From positions 62,001 to 126,000 of the forward strand of contig NZ_JAABNT010000006.1 in NCBI RefSeq assembly GCF_010667575.1: 64,000 bases of DNA, written 5' to 3'. The notes beneath the pieces are model-generated. The model did not search any database. It was not told where the DNA came from and saw only the letters and a program-made list of their open reading frames with translations. This DNA is from Sulfitobacter sediminilitoris. GTDB taxonomy: Bacteria > Pseudomonadota > Alphaproteobacteria > Rhodobacterales > Rhodobacteraceae. A program made the translations under genes and the position numbers. Shown piece after piece: positions 8,384 through 17,849 of this stretch (positions are counted from its first letter, which is position 1; the number at the start of each line of letters is the position of its first letter).

Positions 8384-9229
8384 TTAAATCTCCCACATTG
8401 CGTTGGCTTGCATGGTCTGATGCGTCCCGTCGGCCACCGTGCATAGGTCCCATTCAGACGACGACTTCTTGACCGCCCGCAGATCAAGCGCATTACCCGC
8501 AAACAACGGATGCACCCCACGGTAAGAAAAGACGCACGGCGCCGCGCCACGTTGGCGGGTGGCCATCTGCATCAGCAACTGGGCCTGCAATGGTCCGTGC
8601 ACGACCAGATCCGGGTAATGCTCAACCTGCTGCGTATAGGGCAGGTCATAATGAATGCGGTGCGCATTGAACGTAATCGCCGAGTAGCGGAAAAGCAGCG
8701 GTGTGCTCATCTTGACGGCTTCGGTAATCTGCGCGGTCTCGGGTGCTGGAATTGCCTTGGGCGGTGTGAACGCGTCGGGGATCTGCAGGTAAACGATGTT
8801 CTGACGCTCAAGAACCGCCAACCCATTGCAACCGTGTACCTCATGATCCAGCGCCACGATGACGATATCGCCCGCAGCCCCGGTCTTTTCTGAAATATTC
8901 GCGATCCTTGTCCGTCTCTTCAGCGGTTCGCCCACATGCAACGGGGCCAGAAACTCAAGGCTGCCGCCGGCCCACATGCGCCTGTTCCGCCGAACGGGCG
9001 GCATGAAATCGCCCAGACGAGGATGCCCATCCTCACCCAGCTGGTCCATGCCAGCGGTCGGCGGGAAAGCATACCAATGCCACAGGTGAGGCAGCAAATC
9101 CCCGTCTTTGGGGGCCTTGGTCCCCTTTGCGCCAAGAACGGCCTGGATCAGTGTGGCCTGCTGTTCTGAGATGCCACCATCAGTTGTGTCGCTGCGGTCA
9201 ACCCAAGCGCCTAAATTGATCTGATCCAT
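8384..9229 (-). CDS. meh: Mesaconyl-C4-CoA hydratase-like, FAS1/MaoC hot-dog protein
   Basis: Encodes 281 aa from ATG 9229 ('MDQINLGAWVDRS'), behind GGGAGGAATGAA. It is a double hot-dog hydratase: an N-terminal half with 'WHWYAFPP' and a C-terminal half with the catalytic-type 'YSAITFNAHRIHYD'. This pattern matches 3-methylfumaryl-CoA (mesaconyl-C4-CoA) hydratases, which yield (S)-citramalyl-CoA. The stop is one base before the mct start, so the two genes are one operon, meh first. A GTATAC-centred near-palindrome lies 83 bases upstream of the start. A citramalyl-CoA lyase is not in the window. Confidence 0.8.
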   Translation of the reverse strand: MDQINLGAWVDRSDTTDGGISEQQATLIQAVLGAKGTKAPKDGDLLPHLWHWYAFPPTAGMDQLGEDGHPRLGDFMPPVRRNRRMWAGGSLEFLAPLHVGEPLKRRTRIANISEKTGAAGDIVIVALDHEVHGCNGLAVLERQNIVYLQIPDAFTPPKAIPAPETAQITEAVKMSTPLLFRYSAITFNAHRIHYDLPYTQQVEHYPDLVVHGPLQAQLLMQMATRQRGAAPCVFSYRGVHPLFAGNALDLRAVKKSSSEWDLCTVADGTHQTMQANAMWEI

Positions 9230-9311
9230 TTCATTCCTCCCGGCTTTGTTGCACTTCAATTGCAGGGAGAACGGAAAAAATCAAATGATTTTAATGAGTT
9301 AACGGTAGACC

Positions 9312-9323
9312 ATCGTATACAAT
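9312..9323. promoter_or_regulatory. Near-palindrome ATCGTATACAAT upstream of meh-mct
   Basis: A 12-base GTATAC-centred element with 10 of 12 symmetric positions, 83 bases upstream of the meh start. It resembles sites of GntR (FadR-subfamily) regulators such as TTGTATACAA. No GntR gene is in the window, so this is a weak suggestion. The rest of the 222-base gap (9230-9451) shows no other feature. Confidence 0.25.
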
Positions 9324-9451
9324 CAGCAAATGCTGCGTCTGCAAAGATATCGGGAGGCTTTGAAACTTCTACACCTTTTCCGACTGGCTTTGCGCGTGCA
9401 GCAAAACGGCGCACGCGCTGACTTTTTCAGCATACAAAGGTATTCAGCCCA

Positions 9452-10108
9452 CTAACTGGGCGAAACGGCCTCCAATGCGGCAATATCTCCATCCATAATC
9501 CGCGCTTCGTGTGCCAGAATCGCGGATATCGGCCAATCCCACCATGCGAGTTTGCTCAGCCTTGCCGCATCCCCCTTCGAGAACCGCTCTTGAACAATGC
9601 GGGCAGGGTTGCCCGCCAGGATGCAATAATCAGGCACCTCTCCCGCAACCACCGCACCGGCACCCACGATCATGCCGTTCCCGATCCGCGCACCTGGCAG
9701 GATCGTGGCCCCTTGACCAATCCACACGTCATGGCCGATGACCGTATCTGCACCCGGTCCCGGCATCGACGGCCTCCCCTCAAGGGGACCACCGCCAAAA
9801 ATCGCGAACGGATACGAGGAAATCCCATCGTAGCGATGATTGGCAGATGCGGTGATAAAGGTGACCCCATCAGCAATCTGGCAGAACTTTCCGATGATCA
9901 GTCGTTCAGGACTGAAATCAAATAAATAGGGTGCAAGACGCGCGGCCCAGTCTTCGGGCGGTTCAAATGCGCTGGCATAGGTATAAGCCCCCACCTCGAT
10001 CCTGGAATGGTCAATGGCAGGTCTGAGGAACACGGTCTTTCTGAGTGGTGCACCATTGGCGTCCCGGATCGGGTGGACCTCGTCGGGATCGGAGAAATCA
10101 ATGGTCAT
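9452..10108 (-). CDS. CatB-type hexapeptide acetyltransferase
   Basis: Encodes 218 aa. The left-handed beta-helix is seen as hexapeptide repeats ('IGHDVWIGQGATILPGARIG', 'IVGAGAVVAGEVPDYCILAGNP'). The xenobiotic acetyltransferase signature is present: a catalytic-type His in 'ITASANHRYDG', and 'FDFSPERLIIGKFCQIADGV'. Relatives O-acetylate chloramphenicol or streptogramins, but many chromosomal homologues act on unknown sugars or antibiotics, so drug resistance should not be assumed. The start ATG 10108 has AAGGACC upstream. Its neighbours on the same strand are unrelated and more than 100 bases away. Confidence 0.88.
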   Translation of the reverse strand: MTIDFSDPDEVHPIRDANGAPLRKTVFLRPAIDHSRIEVGAYTYASAFEPPEDWAARLAPYLFDFSPERLIIGKFCQIADGVTFITASANHRYDGISSYPFAIFGGGPLEGRPSMPGPGADTVIGHDVWIGQGATILPGARIGNGMIVGAGAVVAGEVPDYCILAGNPARIVQERFSKGDAARLSKLAWWDWPISAILAHEARIMDGDIAALEAVSPS

Positions 10109-10225
10109 CGGGCGGTCCTTCGAACAGGCATGAAACAGCTGTTCATCGGCATATCAGAAATTGATCCTGTTCAAAAACCACCCGTGATGAAGCGCAGGAA
10201 CTGGCCCGTGTTCGGGTTGGCGGCG

Positions 10226-10768
10226 CTAATTCATCCGCTTCAGCAGTGTTCGGATTTCCTTTTGCGGAACGCCATTGTGAACCCGCTGGAACCTCAGGTC
10301 CAAGCCTTCTTCGACCAGCGTGCGGTGATATTCCTGGATCTCGTAGTCGCCTACCTCATTGATGAAAAGCGAATAGACCGTGAATGTTTCTCCATCCACA
10401 CGCGCCCAGACAAAGGGCTCTCCCTGCAACGGATCGAGCGGTATCGCCTTGCCAAAAAGGTTCGACTTCATCGCTGACTTGTAGATGTGTTCCCGCGCGC
10501 TTGGTGTAAACTCTATGGTGTAGGTCTTCTCTTTGATACGCCCGTCGCTCTTGTAGCTTACTGATGTCCAGGTAATCACGAAGCCGTTTTTCGTGGCCTC
10601 GATTCTCGTGCTCATATCACGCTGCTGTACTTCGCCCTGATAGACAAATTCAGCGCTGCCCGCGTATTCGCCCTCAAAACGCTCGATCTCACCCGCCAGC
10701 ACTAGGCCCGGCAACATGAGGAAAAGCGCAGCAACAAGAACGCGAAGTCGGACAAGCAGGTTTTTCAT
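10226..10768 (-). CDS. Exported protein of unknown function
   Basis: Encodes 180 aa from ATG 10768 ('MKNLLVRLRVLVAALFL'); a TTG two codons upstream is the alternative start. Residues 1-26 form a signal peptide with likely cleavage after 'LVLA'. The mature part reads like a beta-rich lipocalin or nuclear-transport-type fold ('FEGEYAGSAEFVYQGEV', 'PFVWARVDGETFTVYSLFI'), but no family is recognised. No strong Shine-Dalgarno is seen. It lies downstream of tuf, separated by the tuf terminator and about 100 bases. Confidence 0.72.
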   Translation of the reverse strand: MKNLLVRLRVLVAALFLMLPGLVLAGEIERFEGEYAGSAEFVYQGEVQQRDMSTRIEATKNGFVITWTSVSYKSDGRIKEKTYTIEFTPSAREHIYKSAMKSNLFGKAIPLDPLQGEPFVWARVDGETFTVYSLFINEVGDYEIQEYHRTLVEEGLDLRFQRVHNGVPQKEIRTLLKRMN

Positions 10769-10868
10769 ATTCAAATTTTAGCATGGTAAAGAGTGTTTGT
10801 CAGCAGAATTGCCAAGACCACCGAACGCATCAAGCTTACCTGCTGGCAGCTTTGATCAATGCAAACCG

Positions 10869-10900
10869 AAAAAGGCCGCAGCATCGCGCTGCGGCCTTTT
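10869..10900 (-). terminator. Intrinsic terminator downstream of tuf
   Basis: On the minus strand a 12-bp stem (10888-10899 with 10871-10882) with a 5-nt loop ends in TTTTT. Its arms contain GGCCGCAGC/GCTGCGGCC, the same nine bases used by the pckA terminator. Confidence 0.88.
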
Positions 10901-10942
10901 GTGTTTGTTCTGTCGGCGGGCGTATCGCCCGCCTCACTGGGC

Positions 10943-12118
<1,176 letters not shown>

Positions 12119-12238
12119 GGTCGTAGCGCCCTTTTGCATTTGAGGGGCCACTGGGGGCCCGGGTCCTGATATGGCGGGCGATGTATTGGGTCTGGAGGGT
12201 AAAATCAAGCGGGTTTCGGCACAATCCGTGCCATGCCC

Positions 12239-12817
12239 CTATTCAGAGCTGGTGCTGGCCGCCGCAGTCGTTTCAGCACCCTCATTGAACCAGCCATTTT
12301 CCCGCTTTTGCTTAACCAGATAATTCTCAATTTGCTTTGCCGCGTTCTGGCTGAGGTTCTTAAGCTGTTGCTGCGCTGACTTGGTGTAGCCAGAGCCGAT
12401 GACCGGCCCCTGATCAAACGATTCCAGCACCGTGATCTGGTGCGGCTTGGCGTTCAGCTTCTTGTTGGCCGCGTCATCCCAGACCGTCAGGTTGATGATC
12501 AGAATCGATTTGGGCGCAAACACCAGCGGAATACCGGGCTGGGCCAGAACGTAGCCTTCCACGCTCATGCCAAAGTGGTAGTCCTTTGTTCCCTTGTATC
12601 GGCCAAACCGTTCCTTGGTCGCGTCGGTCAGCGCCTTGGTCAATTCTGCCTCGCTCACCTCGCGGCTAAGCGGGCCTTTCACGGCCTTGGGGGCCACGGC
12701 AATATTGTGCACAAGGTTGAAATTCCCAAGAGGTACCGGTGCCTCGTTCAGATCGCGGGCTCCGTTGCAGGCGGCCAGCATCACGACAGACATCAATACA
12801 GCAAGCACACGAACCAT
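12239..12817 (-). CDS. Lipoprotein of unknown function
   Basis: Encodes 192 aa from ATG 12817. The signal ends in the lipobox L-A-A-C with the lipidated cysteine at residue 17. The mature part has 'NIAVAPKAVKGPLSREVSEAEL' and 'FGRYKGTKDYHFGMSVEGY', a pattern resembling outer-membrane lipoproteins that assemble from an alpha/beta domain, but I cannot name a family. A 31-residue upstream extension of the frame has no signal-like features and is rejected. It is divergent from the P450 gene (134-base gap) and upstream of tuf in orientation, yet separated from it by 120 bases. Confidence 0.75.
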   Translation of the reverse strand: MVRVLAVLMSVVMLAACNGARDLNEAPVPLGNFNLVHNIAVAPKAVKGPLSREVSEAELTKALTDATKERFGRYKGTKDYHFGMSVEGYVLAQPGIPLVFAPKSILIINLTVWDDAANKKLNAKPHQITVLESFDQGPVIGSGYTKSAQQQLKNLSQNAAKQIENYLVKQKRENGWFNEGAETTAAASTSSE

Positions 12818-12951
12818 GATCAAGAACACCCTTTCTGGCGCAGATATCTTTCTGCGATACCCCACCCCCTGACCGGGTGCAATCAATTGACGCGTTGGAC
12901 GTACCGCCAAGCACCCCTATCTATGATAGAGTGATCTGAGAGGACATGTTC

Positions 12952-14343
12952 ATGACAAATGCGACCGCCACGCCCGTCCGCGTCCCGCTGCCCAAAGCGT
13001 CAGCACATCCCGTGCGCGTGCCATTGGTGACGGAACCATGGGGCATCCTGAAAAGCCTTCAGATGGCGCGGCGCAACGTGCTCAGCATCATACCCGATCT
13101 CGCAACAAGGCAGCCCATGGTGTCAGGCAAGACCGGCAAGCGCTGGCACATGGTCATGGAACCGACCGCCATTCGGGAAATGCTGCTGGACCGGCTGGAG
13201 GATTACCCCAAGTCTGTGGTGACCAAAAACCTCCTGAAACCAGCCATCGGAGAATCCTTGTTCATCGCGGAAGGCGCGCACTGGCGCTGGCAACGCCGTG
13301 CCGCAGCGCCCGTTTTCTCGCACCGCAATGTGATGAATCTCTCGCCCATCATGACCGCCGCAGCAGAGCGGGCGGCAGAGCGGATCACACAGGCAGGTCC
13401 CCGCGCCGTGAACATGCTGGATGAGATGGTGACAACCACCTTTGACGTGATCGGTGACGTGACCTTTTCCGGCGGTGATACCTTTGACCGCGATTCAGTT
13501 CACAAGGCCATCGATCAGTACATTGCCGAAGCAGGCAAGATCAGTCTCTTTGATATTCTCGGTTTCCCGGACTGGGTGCCACGGCCCGGACGTCTGATGT
13601 CCGGCCCGGCGCTGAAGGAAATGAAAGCCATGGCCGATCAGGCCATCGAAGCCCGTGCCGCGCGCGGGCACGAAGGCGTACCGGACCTGCTGGATCTGCT
13701 GCTGGAAGGCGAAGACCCAAAGACAAAACGCAGGATGTCCACCGCCGAACTGCGCGATAATTTGCTGACCTTTATCGTGGCGGGCCACGAGACCACCGCG
13801 CTGACGCTGGCATGGGCAATGTATCTGGTGGGCTTTGACCAGGACGTGCAGGACCGCGCCAGAGCCGAGGCGCAATCGGTGCTTCAGGGCCGCGCCTGCA
13901 CCGGTGACGACGTGGAAAACCTGCCCTTCATCCGCATGATCATCGACGAGGCATTGCGCATGTACCCCGCCGCCGGGATCATCTCGCGGACAGCACAAAA
14001 GAAAGACACGCTGGGCGGGCGCGAAATCCTGCCGGGTGATACGGTGATGATCCCGATCTACGCGCTTGGACGGCACCACCAACTGTGGGAAGACCCCGAC
14101 GCCTTCCGTCCCGAACGCTTTGCCGACCGCAAGGCGATTGACCGCTATGCCTATCTGCCCTTCGGTGACGGTCCGCGCATCTGCATCGGCGCGTCCTTTG
14201 CCCTGCAAGAGGCAGTGATCATCCTTGCGACCATGCTGTCGCGGTTTAAATTCACCCCCGTGCCGGGCAAGGAGCCCGAGCCGGTGATGATCCTGACCCT
14301 GCGGCCCGACGGCGGGGTCTGGATGACGGCGGAACCGGCCTGA
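12952..14343 (+). CDS. Cytochrome P450
   Basis: Encodes 463 aa from ATG 12952; GAGAGG at 12937-12942 is better spaced for this ATG than for one six bases earlier. Class hallmarks are clear: the oxygen-activating I-helix AGHETT (residues 277-282), the K-helix EALR (333-336), 'PERF', and the haem loop FGDGPRICIG with axial Cys411. The sequence has the fuller, CYP4/CYP102-like look rather than the short camphor type, hinting at fatty-acid or terpenoid hydroxylation; the substrate is unknown. No ferredoxin or reductase gene is adjacent. A methyltransferase gene follows 76 bases later on the same strand. Confidence 0.93.
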   Translation: MTNATATPVRVPLPKASAHPVRVPLVTEPWGILKSLQMARRNVLSIIPDLATRQPMVSGKTGKRWHMVMEPTAIREMLLDRLEDYPKSVVTKNLLKPAIGESLFIAEGAHWRWQRRAAAPVFSHRNVMNLSPIMTAAAERAAERITQAGPRAVNMLDEMVTTTFDVIGDVTFSGGDTFDRDSVHKAIDQYIAEAGKISLFDILGFPDWVPRPGRLMSGPALKEMKAMADQAIEARAARGHEGVPDLLDLLLEGEDPKTKRRMSTAELRDNLLTFIVAGHETTALTLAWAMYLVGFDQDVQDRARAEAQSVLQGRACTGDDVENLPFIRMIIDEALRMYPAAGIISRTAQKKDTLGGREILPGDTVMIPIYALGRHHQLWEDPDAFRPERFADRKAIDRYAYLPFGDGPRICIGASFALQEAVIILATMLSRFKFTPVPGKEPEPVMILTLRPDGGVWMTAEPA

Positions 14344-14419
14344 ATCACTCTCTTGAAAGATTGGGCGTGACATTCTGCACAGCCTCGCGTTTTCTTGAGA
14401 AAGCCAAGGGAGCGTCAAC

Positions 14420-15385
14420 ATGTCGAACACGCTGGCTTTTGCTGATCTGGCCCGCGCCTGTTATCGTGCCCTGCTGGGCCGGGAGCCGGAGAACGAACAG
14501 GTCGTTGAGGAACGCGCAGCCGCCGGTCTGTCACCCGAAGCGATGATGCAGTCATTCATCAACAGCGACGAGTTCCGTAAACATACATCAGAGCAGGCCA
14601 TCCATGACTGCCTGATGCTGAACAACACCTACGATCATCTGGATATCGAAGTGGACGTACCGCCCCAGATCCTGAGCAAGATGTTCGACCGGATCAGGGG
14701 AGAGTGGGCCGCGTTGGGCGAAACCGAGCCTTATTGGTCAGTCCTGACCTCAGACGCCTTCCGCAGCGAAAACATTCAAAAACACCTCGATGACTTTTTC
14801 CAAAGCGGGCAGACCAACATCAATTGGATGCAGAACATCGCCAAGCGCAATGGCGTCGAGCTGGGCAAGCATCAGACCTGTTTTGAGCTTGGATGCGGTG
14901 TCGGGCGGCTGACGCTGCCCCTGTCCGAGGTTTTTGACCATGTGACCGCCTACGACATCTCTCCGGGGAACCTGCGGGAATGCGAGGCGCTGATCAAAGC
15001 GAAGGGTCGCGAGAACATCACCACCCGGCTGATGACCGACATCGAAGACATCCGGCAGGCCCCCGGTTTTGACGTTCTGTTTTCGATCATCGTGCTGCAA
15101 CATAACCCACCGCCTGTGCAGAAATTCATTCTCGACGTCCTGCTCGACAAGATCAATCCGGGTGGGATCGCCTATTTTCAGATCCCCACTTTCATCCCCG
15201 ACTACAGCTTTTCGGTTGAGACATACCTAAACGACACGGCGCGTGAGATGGAAATGCATGCGGTGCCCATGCATCAGGTGCTTGAATTGCTGAGGGCCAA
15301 GGGGTTTGAGCTGCGCGAGGTCTTGCAGGACCAGTTCACCGGGATGCCGGGCTCTCATTCCTTCCTTGCGGTCAAAAGCGTCTAA
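14420..15385 (+). CDS. DUF4214-SAM methyltransferase fusion
   Basis: Encodes 321 aa. Residues ~8-55 resemble DUF4214 ('CYRALLGREPENEQVVEER', 'FINSDEF'), a small helical module usually found in long secreted or glycosyltransferase-linked proteins. From about residue 150 a class I methyltransferase begins, with motif I ELGCGVGRLT at 156-165, 'VTAYDIS', and 'FSIIVLQHNPPP' in the motif IV/V region. It probably acts on a small molecule or glycan. It follows the P450 gene by 76 bases, so a shared modification pathway is possible but unproven. The ATG has AGGGAG upstream. Confidence 0.85.
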   Translation: MSNTLAFADLARACYRALLGREPENEQVVEERAAAGLSPEAMMQSFINSDEFRKHTSEQAIHDCLMLNNTYDHLDIEVDVPPQILSKMFDRIRGEWAALGETEPYWSVLTSDAFRSENIQKHLDDFFQSGQTNINWMQNIAKRNGVELGKHQTCFELGCGVGRLTLPLSEVFDHVTAYDISPGNLRECEALIKAKGRENITTRLMTDIEDIRQAPGFDVLFSIIVLQHNPPPVQKFILDVLLDKINPGGIAYFQIPTFIPDYSFSVETYLNDTAREMEMHAVPMHQVLELLRAKGFELREVLQDQFTGMPGSHSFLAVKSV

Positions 15386-15394
15386 CGCCTGAGG

Positions 15395-16489
15395 TCAGTC
15401 GCAAATCGTCTGCACCGCGGCCCATTCTTCGGGAGACATCGACGGCTGATAGGTGGCGCCTTCATCCACCTCCGCGCGCGCCGCCTTGATCCGCTCTCCC
15501 AAAGACGGGTGGGTCAGAAAATGCGCCACCACGCCTTCGGCATCACCATGTTCCGCTCTCATGCTGGCGAACATGTCGCCCAGCGCGCCGGGGCTGATGT
15601 TGGCCTCAGCCAGAACATCATGCGCAAAGGCGTCGGCCCCGGTCTCTGCCGCCTGCGAATACTGCGCCGAAATCAGCCGTTCCGTCAGGAACAACACCGC
15701 CGCACCACCCGCAAAATCCCCGAACAACAGACCCAGCACACCGATAGATCCGGCAGTGCGCAGCGCATGACGCGTGGGATCTGAACTGACCACGTGGCCA
15801 ATCTCATGGGCCAGAACGGCAGCCACCTCATCCGGGCCATCCGCCGCGTCGATCAATCCGCGAAAGATCACCACAAAACCGCCGGGCAGGGCAAAGGCGT
15901 TGACCATCTTGTGATCCAGCACCGACACGTTCACCTGCTGACGAAAATCGCGCTCTCCGCTCAACCGGTCCACCAAGGCATCCAAAGCAGCGACACCATC
16001 AGGGGCCTCACAGACCTCAAGCGGGTTCAGGCCGGTATCATCCAGCGCTTCACGGATCTGACCATAGGTCGCCTCTCCAAGCGCACGTTCACCTTCGGGT
16101 GGGATGAACCCGGCAAGATTGTCCGCCAAAAGGGGGATCAGTACAAAAATCTGCAATCCAACAGCAGCCACCGCCGCCACGGCCCATGCCGCCAACCGCC
16201 CGCACCACTTGGGCGGCGCACGACGCGTCAACTGCGGCAGATGCGGCAGCAGCGTCTTGTCGGTCACGAAAAGCCGCGCCACCGGGTCGCTCGCACGGCG
16301 CAACACGATCCCCGTTTTCACAGCGATGTCAGGCAACTGCCGCACCTCTTCGACCGGCCAACGCAACGTGGTGCCATTATCCATTCCGATCTGCAGCATG
16401 CCCTCTGCGACATGCAGGCTGACCTCCCTCGGCTCCGGGCTGTCACCATCGAAATAGGCCGCACCCATGCCATCAAATCCCACGCTCAT
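15395..16489 (-). CDS. M48-family zinc metallopeptidase
   Basis: Encodes 364 aa. An N-terminal ~90 residue domain ('AYFDGDSPEPREVSLHV') is followed by one membrane span (~98-125) and a peptidase domain with the zinc motif HEIGH near residue 225, preceded by 'FALPGGFVVIFRG', as in HtpX/BepA/Oma1-type enzymes. The second part of the motif ('ETGADAFAHD') supplies the third ligand. It likely degrades misfolded membrane or periplasmic proteins. Its ATG overlaps the stop of the DUF898 gene by four bases, so the two are translationally coupled. Confidence 0.9.
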   Translation of the reverse strand: MSVGFDGMGAAYFDGDSPEPREVSLHVAEGMLQIGMDNGTTLRWPVEEVRQLPDIAVKTGIVLRRASDPVARLFVTDKTLLPHLPQLTRRAPPKWCGRLAAWAVAAVAAVGLQIFVLIPLLADNLAGFIPPEGERALGEATYGQIREALDDTGLNPLEVCEAPDGVAALDALVDRLSGERDFRQQVNVSVLDHKMVNAFALPGGFVVIFRGLIDAADGPDEVAAVLAHEIGHVVSSDPTRHALRTAGSIGVLGLLFGDFAGGAAVLFLTERLISAQYSQAAETGADAFAHDVLAEANISPGALGDMFASMRAEHGDAEGVVAHFLTHPSLGERIKAARAEVDEGATYQPSMSPEEWAAVQTICD

Positions 16490-17838
16490 ATCGCCGCCCC
16501 CAGATCCAACGCCTCGGCAAAACCTTCTGCCTCGGCAAATGCGTCACGGTCACGCTGGCTGATCAGGGGCAACCCGACGACGATTGGCAGAGTGGTCGTG
16601 ACGGCCATGTGGCGCATCAGCGGATAAGTGACGAAGGTGTTGTACAGGACACCCCACAACAGGAAAAACGTCAGATAAAGGACGGCAAGCAATACCACGG
16701 ATACCCAGCGCGGCAGGTCAGAAACAGCGCCCGCCCCCGGCATATCTGCAAAGAACACCAAACTGTCAGAAAAGACAAACGCAGCAAGCAGCACCAGCGC
16801 GACGACGCCGATTACCAGCATCATGTAGGCAATGAAATTGCCCAGAACGTAAATGAATGTGACGCGCAAACCACTGAGGTCCGAGGCGAACTGTACACCC
16901 GGCCCTATCTTGTGGTTGGCCATGATGCGCTTGGACACCCAGACGTACCAGATCGCCCCGAAAAGCAGCCCCGACAGCCCCAGTGGGATCAATATCAGAC
17001 GTATCGGATTGACCCATTCAAGCCCCTCGATGCGCCCTTCGACCAGACCATCCAGCGCACCGGCAAGTTCTGCACCGTCTGCAATCCCACCCGGAAACAC
17101 CGGATCGACCCGCAGCGTCCACAGCAGGACCGCACCCAGAAACAACAGGCTGGCCACGAAAGGCCGCGTTGCGGGCAGCAGGTTCTGCCACCTGCCCCCC
17201 TGCACCATCTGGGCGGAGCCAAAGAACGTCCGGTCCGTGCGGTATTTCTCAAGCAGGAACGTCATGCGGGGCCACAGGATGCCAAGGCTGATGATGGTCA
17301 GAAACCAGTACCACAGCGCCCGCATGGCATAGCCCCACGCCCCCTTTTCCAACCCGAACCGCACCCCGCGCCAGCGCGTGCGGCCCAACACATAGCGCCG
17401 TGCGCGGTAGCGGGCATAGAACCACAGCGGGATCAAGCCGGCGAAACTAGCGACATAGCCGATGACCGACGAGTTGAAGACAGAGAAGCTGACAAACATC
17501 AGCAGCAGATTCACGATTCCGATGTAGAATGTCAGGATCACCACCGCGATAAAGAACCCCAGTAGTTTCTCGATCGGGTCGCCAACGTATTCCAACGGGT
17601 GCCCACCGGGGCGCATCGCCGACCAGTACCAGCGCCGCAGCCGGGTCTTCATCCAGAAGCGGTAAAACCCAAGTGTTAAGATTGTAAAGAAACCGGTCTT
17701 GAGCGCCAGCCAGAACAAAGCGGCGCGTTTTCCGGTAAACTCAACCGTCAGACCACTTTCCGCCTCTGTCCCCGCGGGGACAACTTTTGGTTGCGGCTTG
17801 GACTGCCAAGGGCTGTTAATAATTGGCGTATCGTTCAT
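16486..17838 (-). CDS. DUF898 (YjgN-like) membrane protein
   Basis: Encodes 450 aa. After a ~30-residue proline-rich lead there are about eight membrane spans. The family hallmark 'LGFYRFWMKTRLRRWYWS' appears near residue 60, and the internal partner 'YRARRYVLGRTRWRGVRFG' near 150, as expected for DUF898. The molecular role is unknown. It starts 11 bases after the parC stop and overlaps the M48 protease by four bases; a pair of this kind suggests that the protease and membrane protein work together in the envelope. Confidence 0.9.
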   Translation of the reverse strand: MNDTPIINSPWQSKPQPKVVPAGTEAESGLTVEFTGKRAALFWLALKTGFFTILTLGFYRFWMKTRLRRWYWSAMRPGGHPLEYVGDPIEKLLGFFIAVVILTFYIGIVNLLLMFVSFSVFNSSVIGYVASFAGLIPLWFYARYRARRYVLGRTRWRGVRFGLEKGAWGYAMRALWYWFLTIISLGILWPRMTFLLEKYRTDRTFFGSAQMVQGGRWQNLLPATRPFVASLLFLGAVLLWTLRVDPVFPGGIADGAELAGALDGLVEGRIEGLEWVNPIRLILIPLGLSGLLFGAIWYVWVSKRIMANHKIGPGVQFASDLSGLRVTFIYVLGNFIAYMMLVIGVVALVLLAAFVFSDSLVFFADMPGAGAVSDLPRWVSVVLLAVLYLTFFLLWGVLYNTFVTYPLMRHMAVTTTLPIVVGLPLISQRDRDAFAEAEGFAEALDLGAAI

Positions 17839-17849
17839 CGGGCGCCGCC

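Noticed and set aside
9452-10108. Acquired chloramphenicol or streptogramin resistance gene
   Set aside because: The CatB-type fold is clear, but such genes are common on environmental chromosomes with unknown substrates, and no mobile element flanks it.
13495-14430. 311-codon minus-strand open frame across the P450 gene
   Set aside because: It is the shadow of a P450 gene with intact haem and I-helix motifs, with no independent start signal.
16609-17565. 318-codon plus-strand open frame across the DUF898 gene
   Set aside because: It is antisense to a clear membrane protein; the predicted product is Gln/His/Arg-rich as expected from reversed hydrophobic codons.
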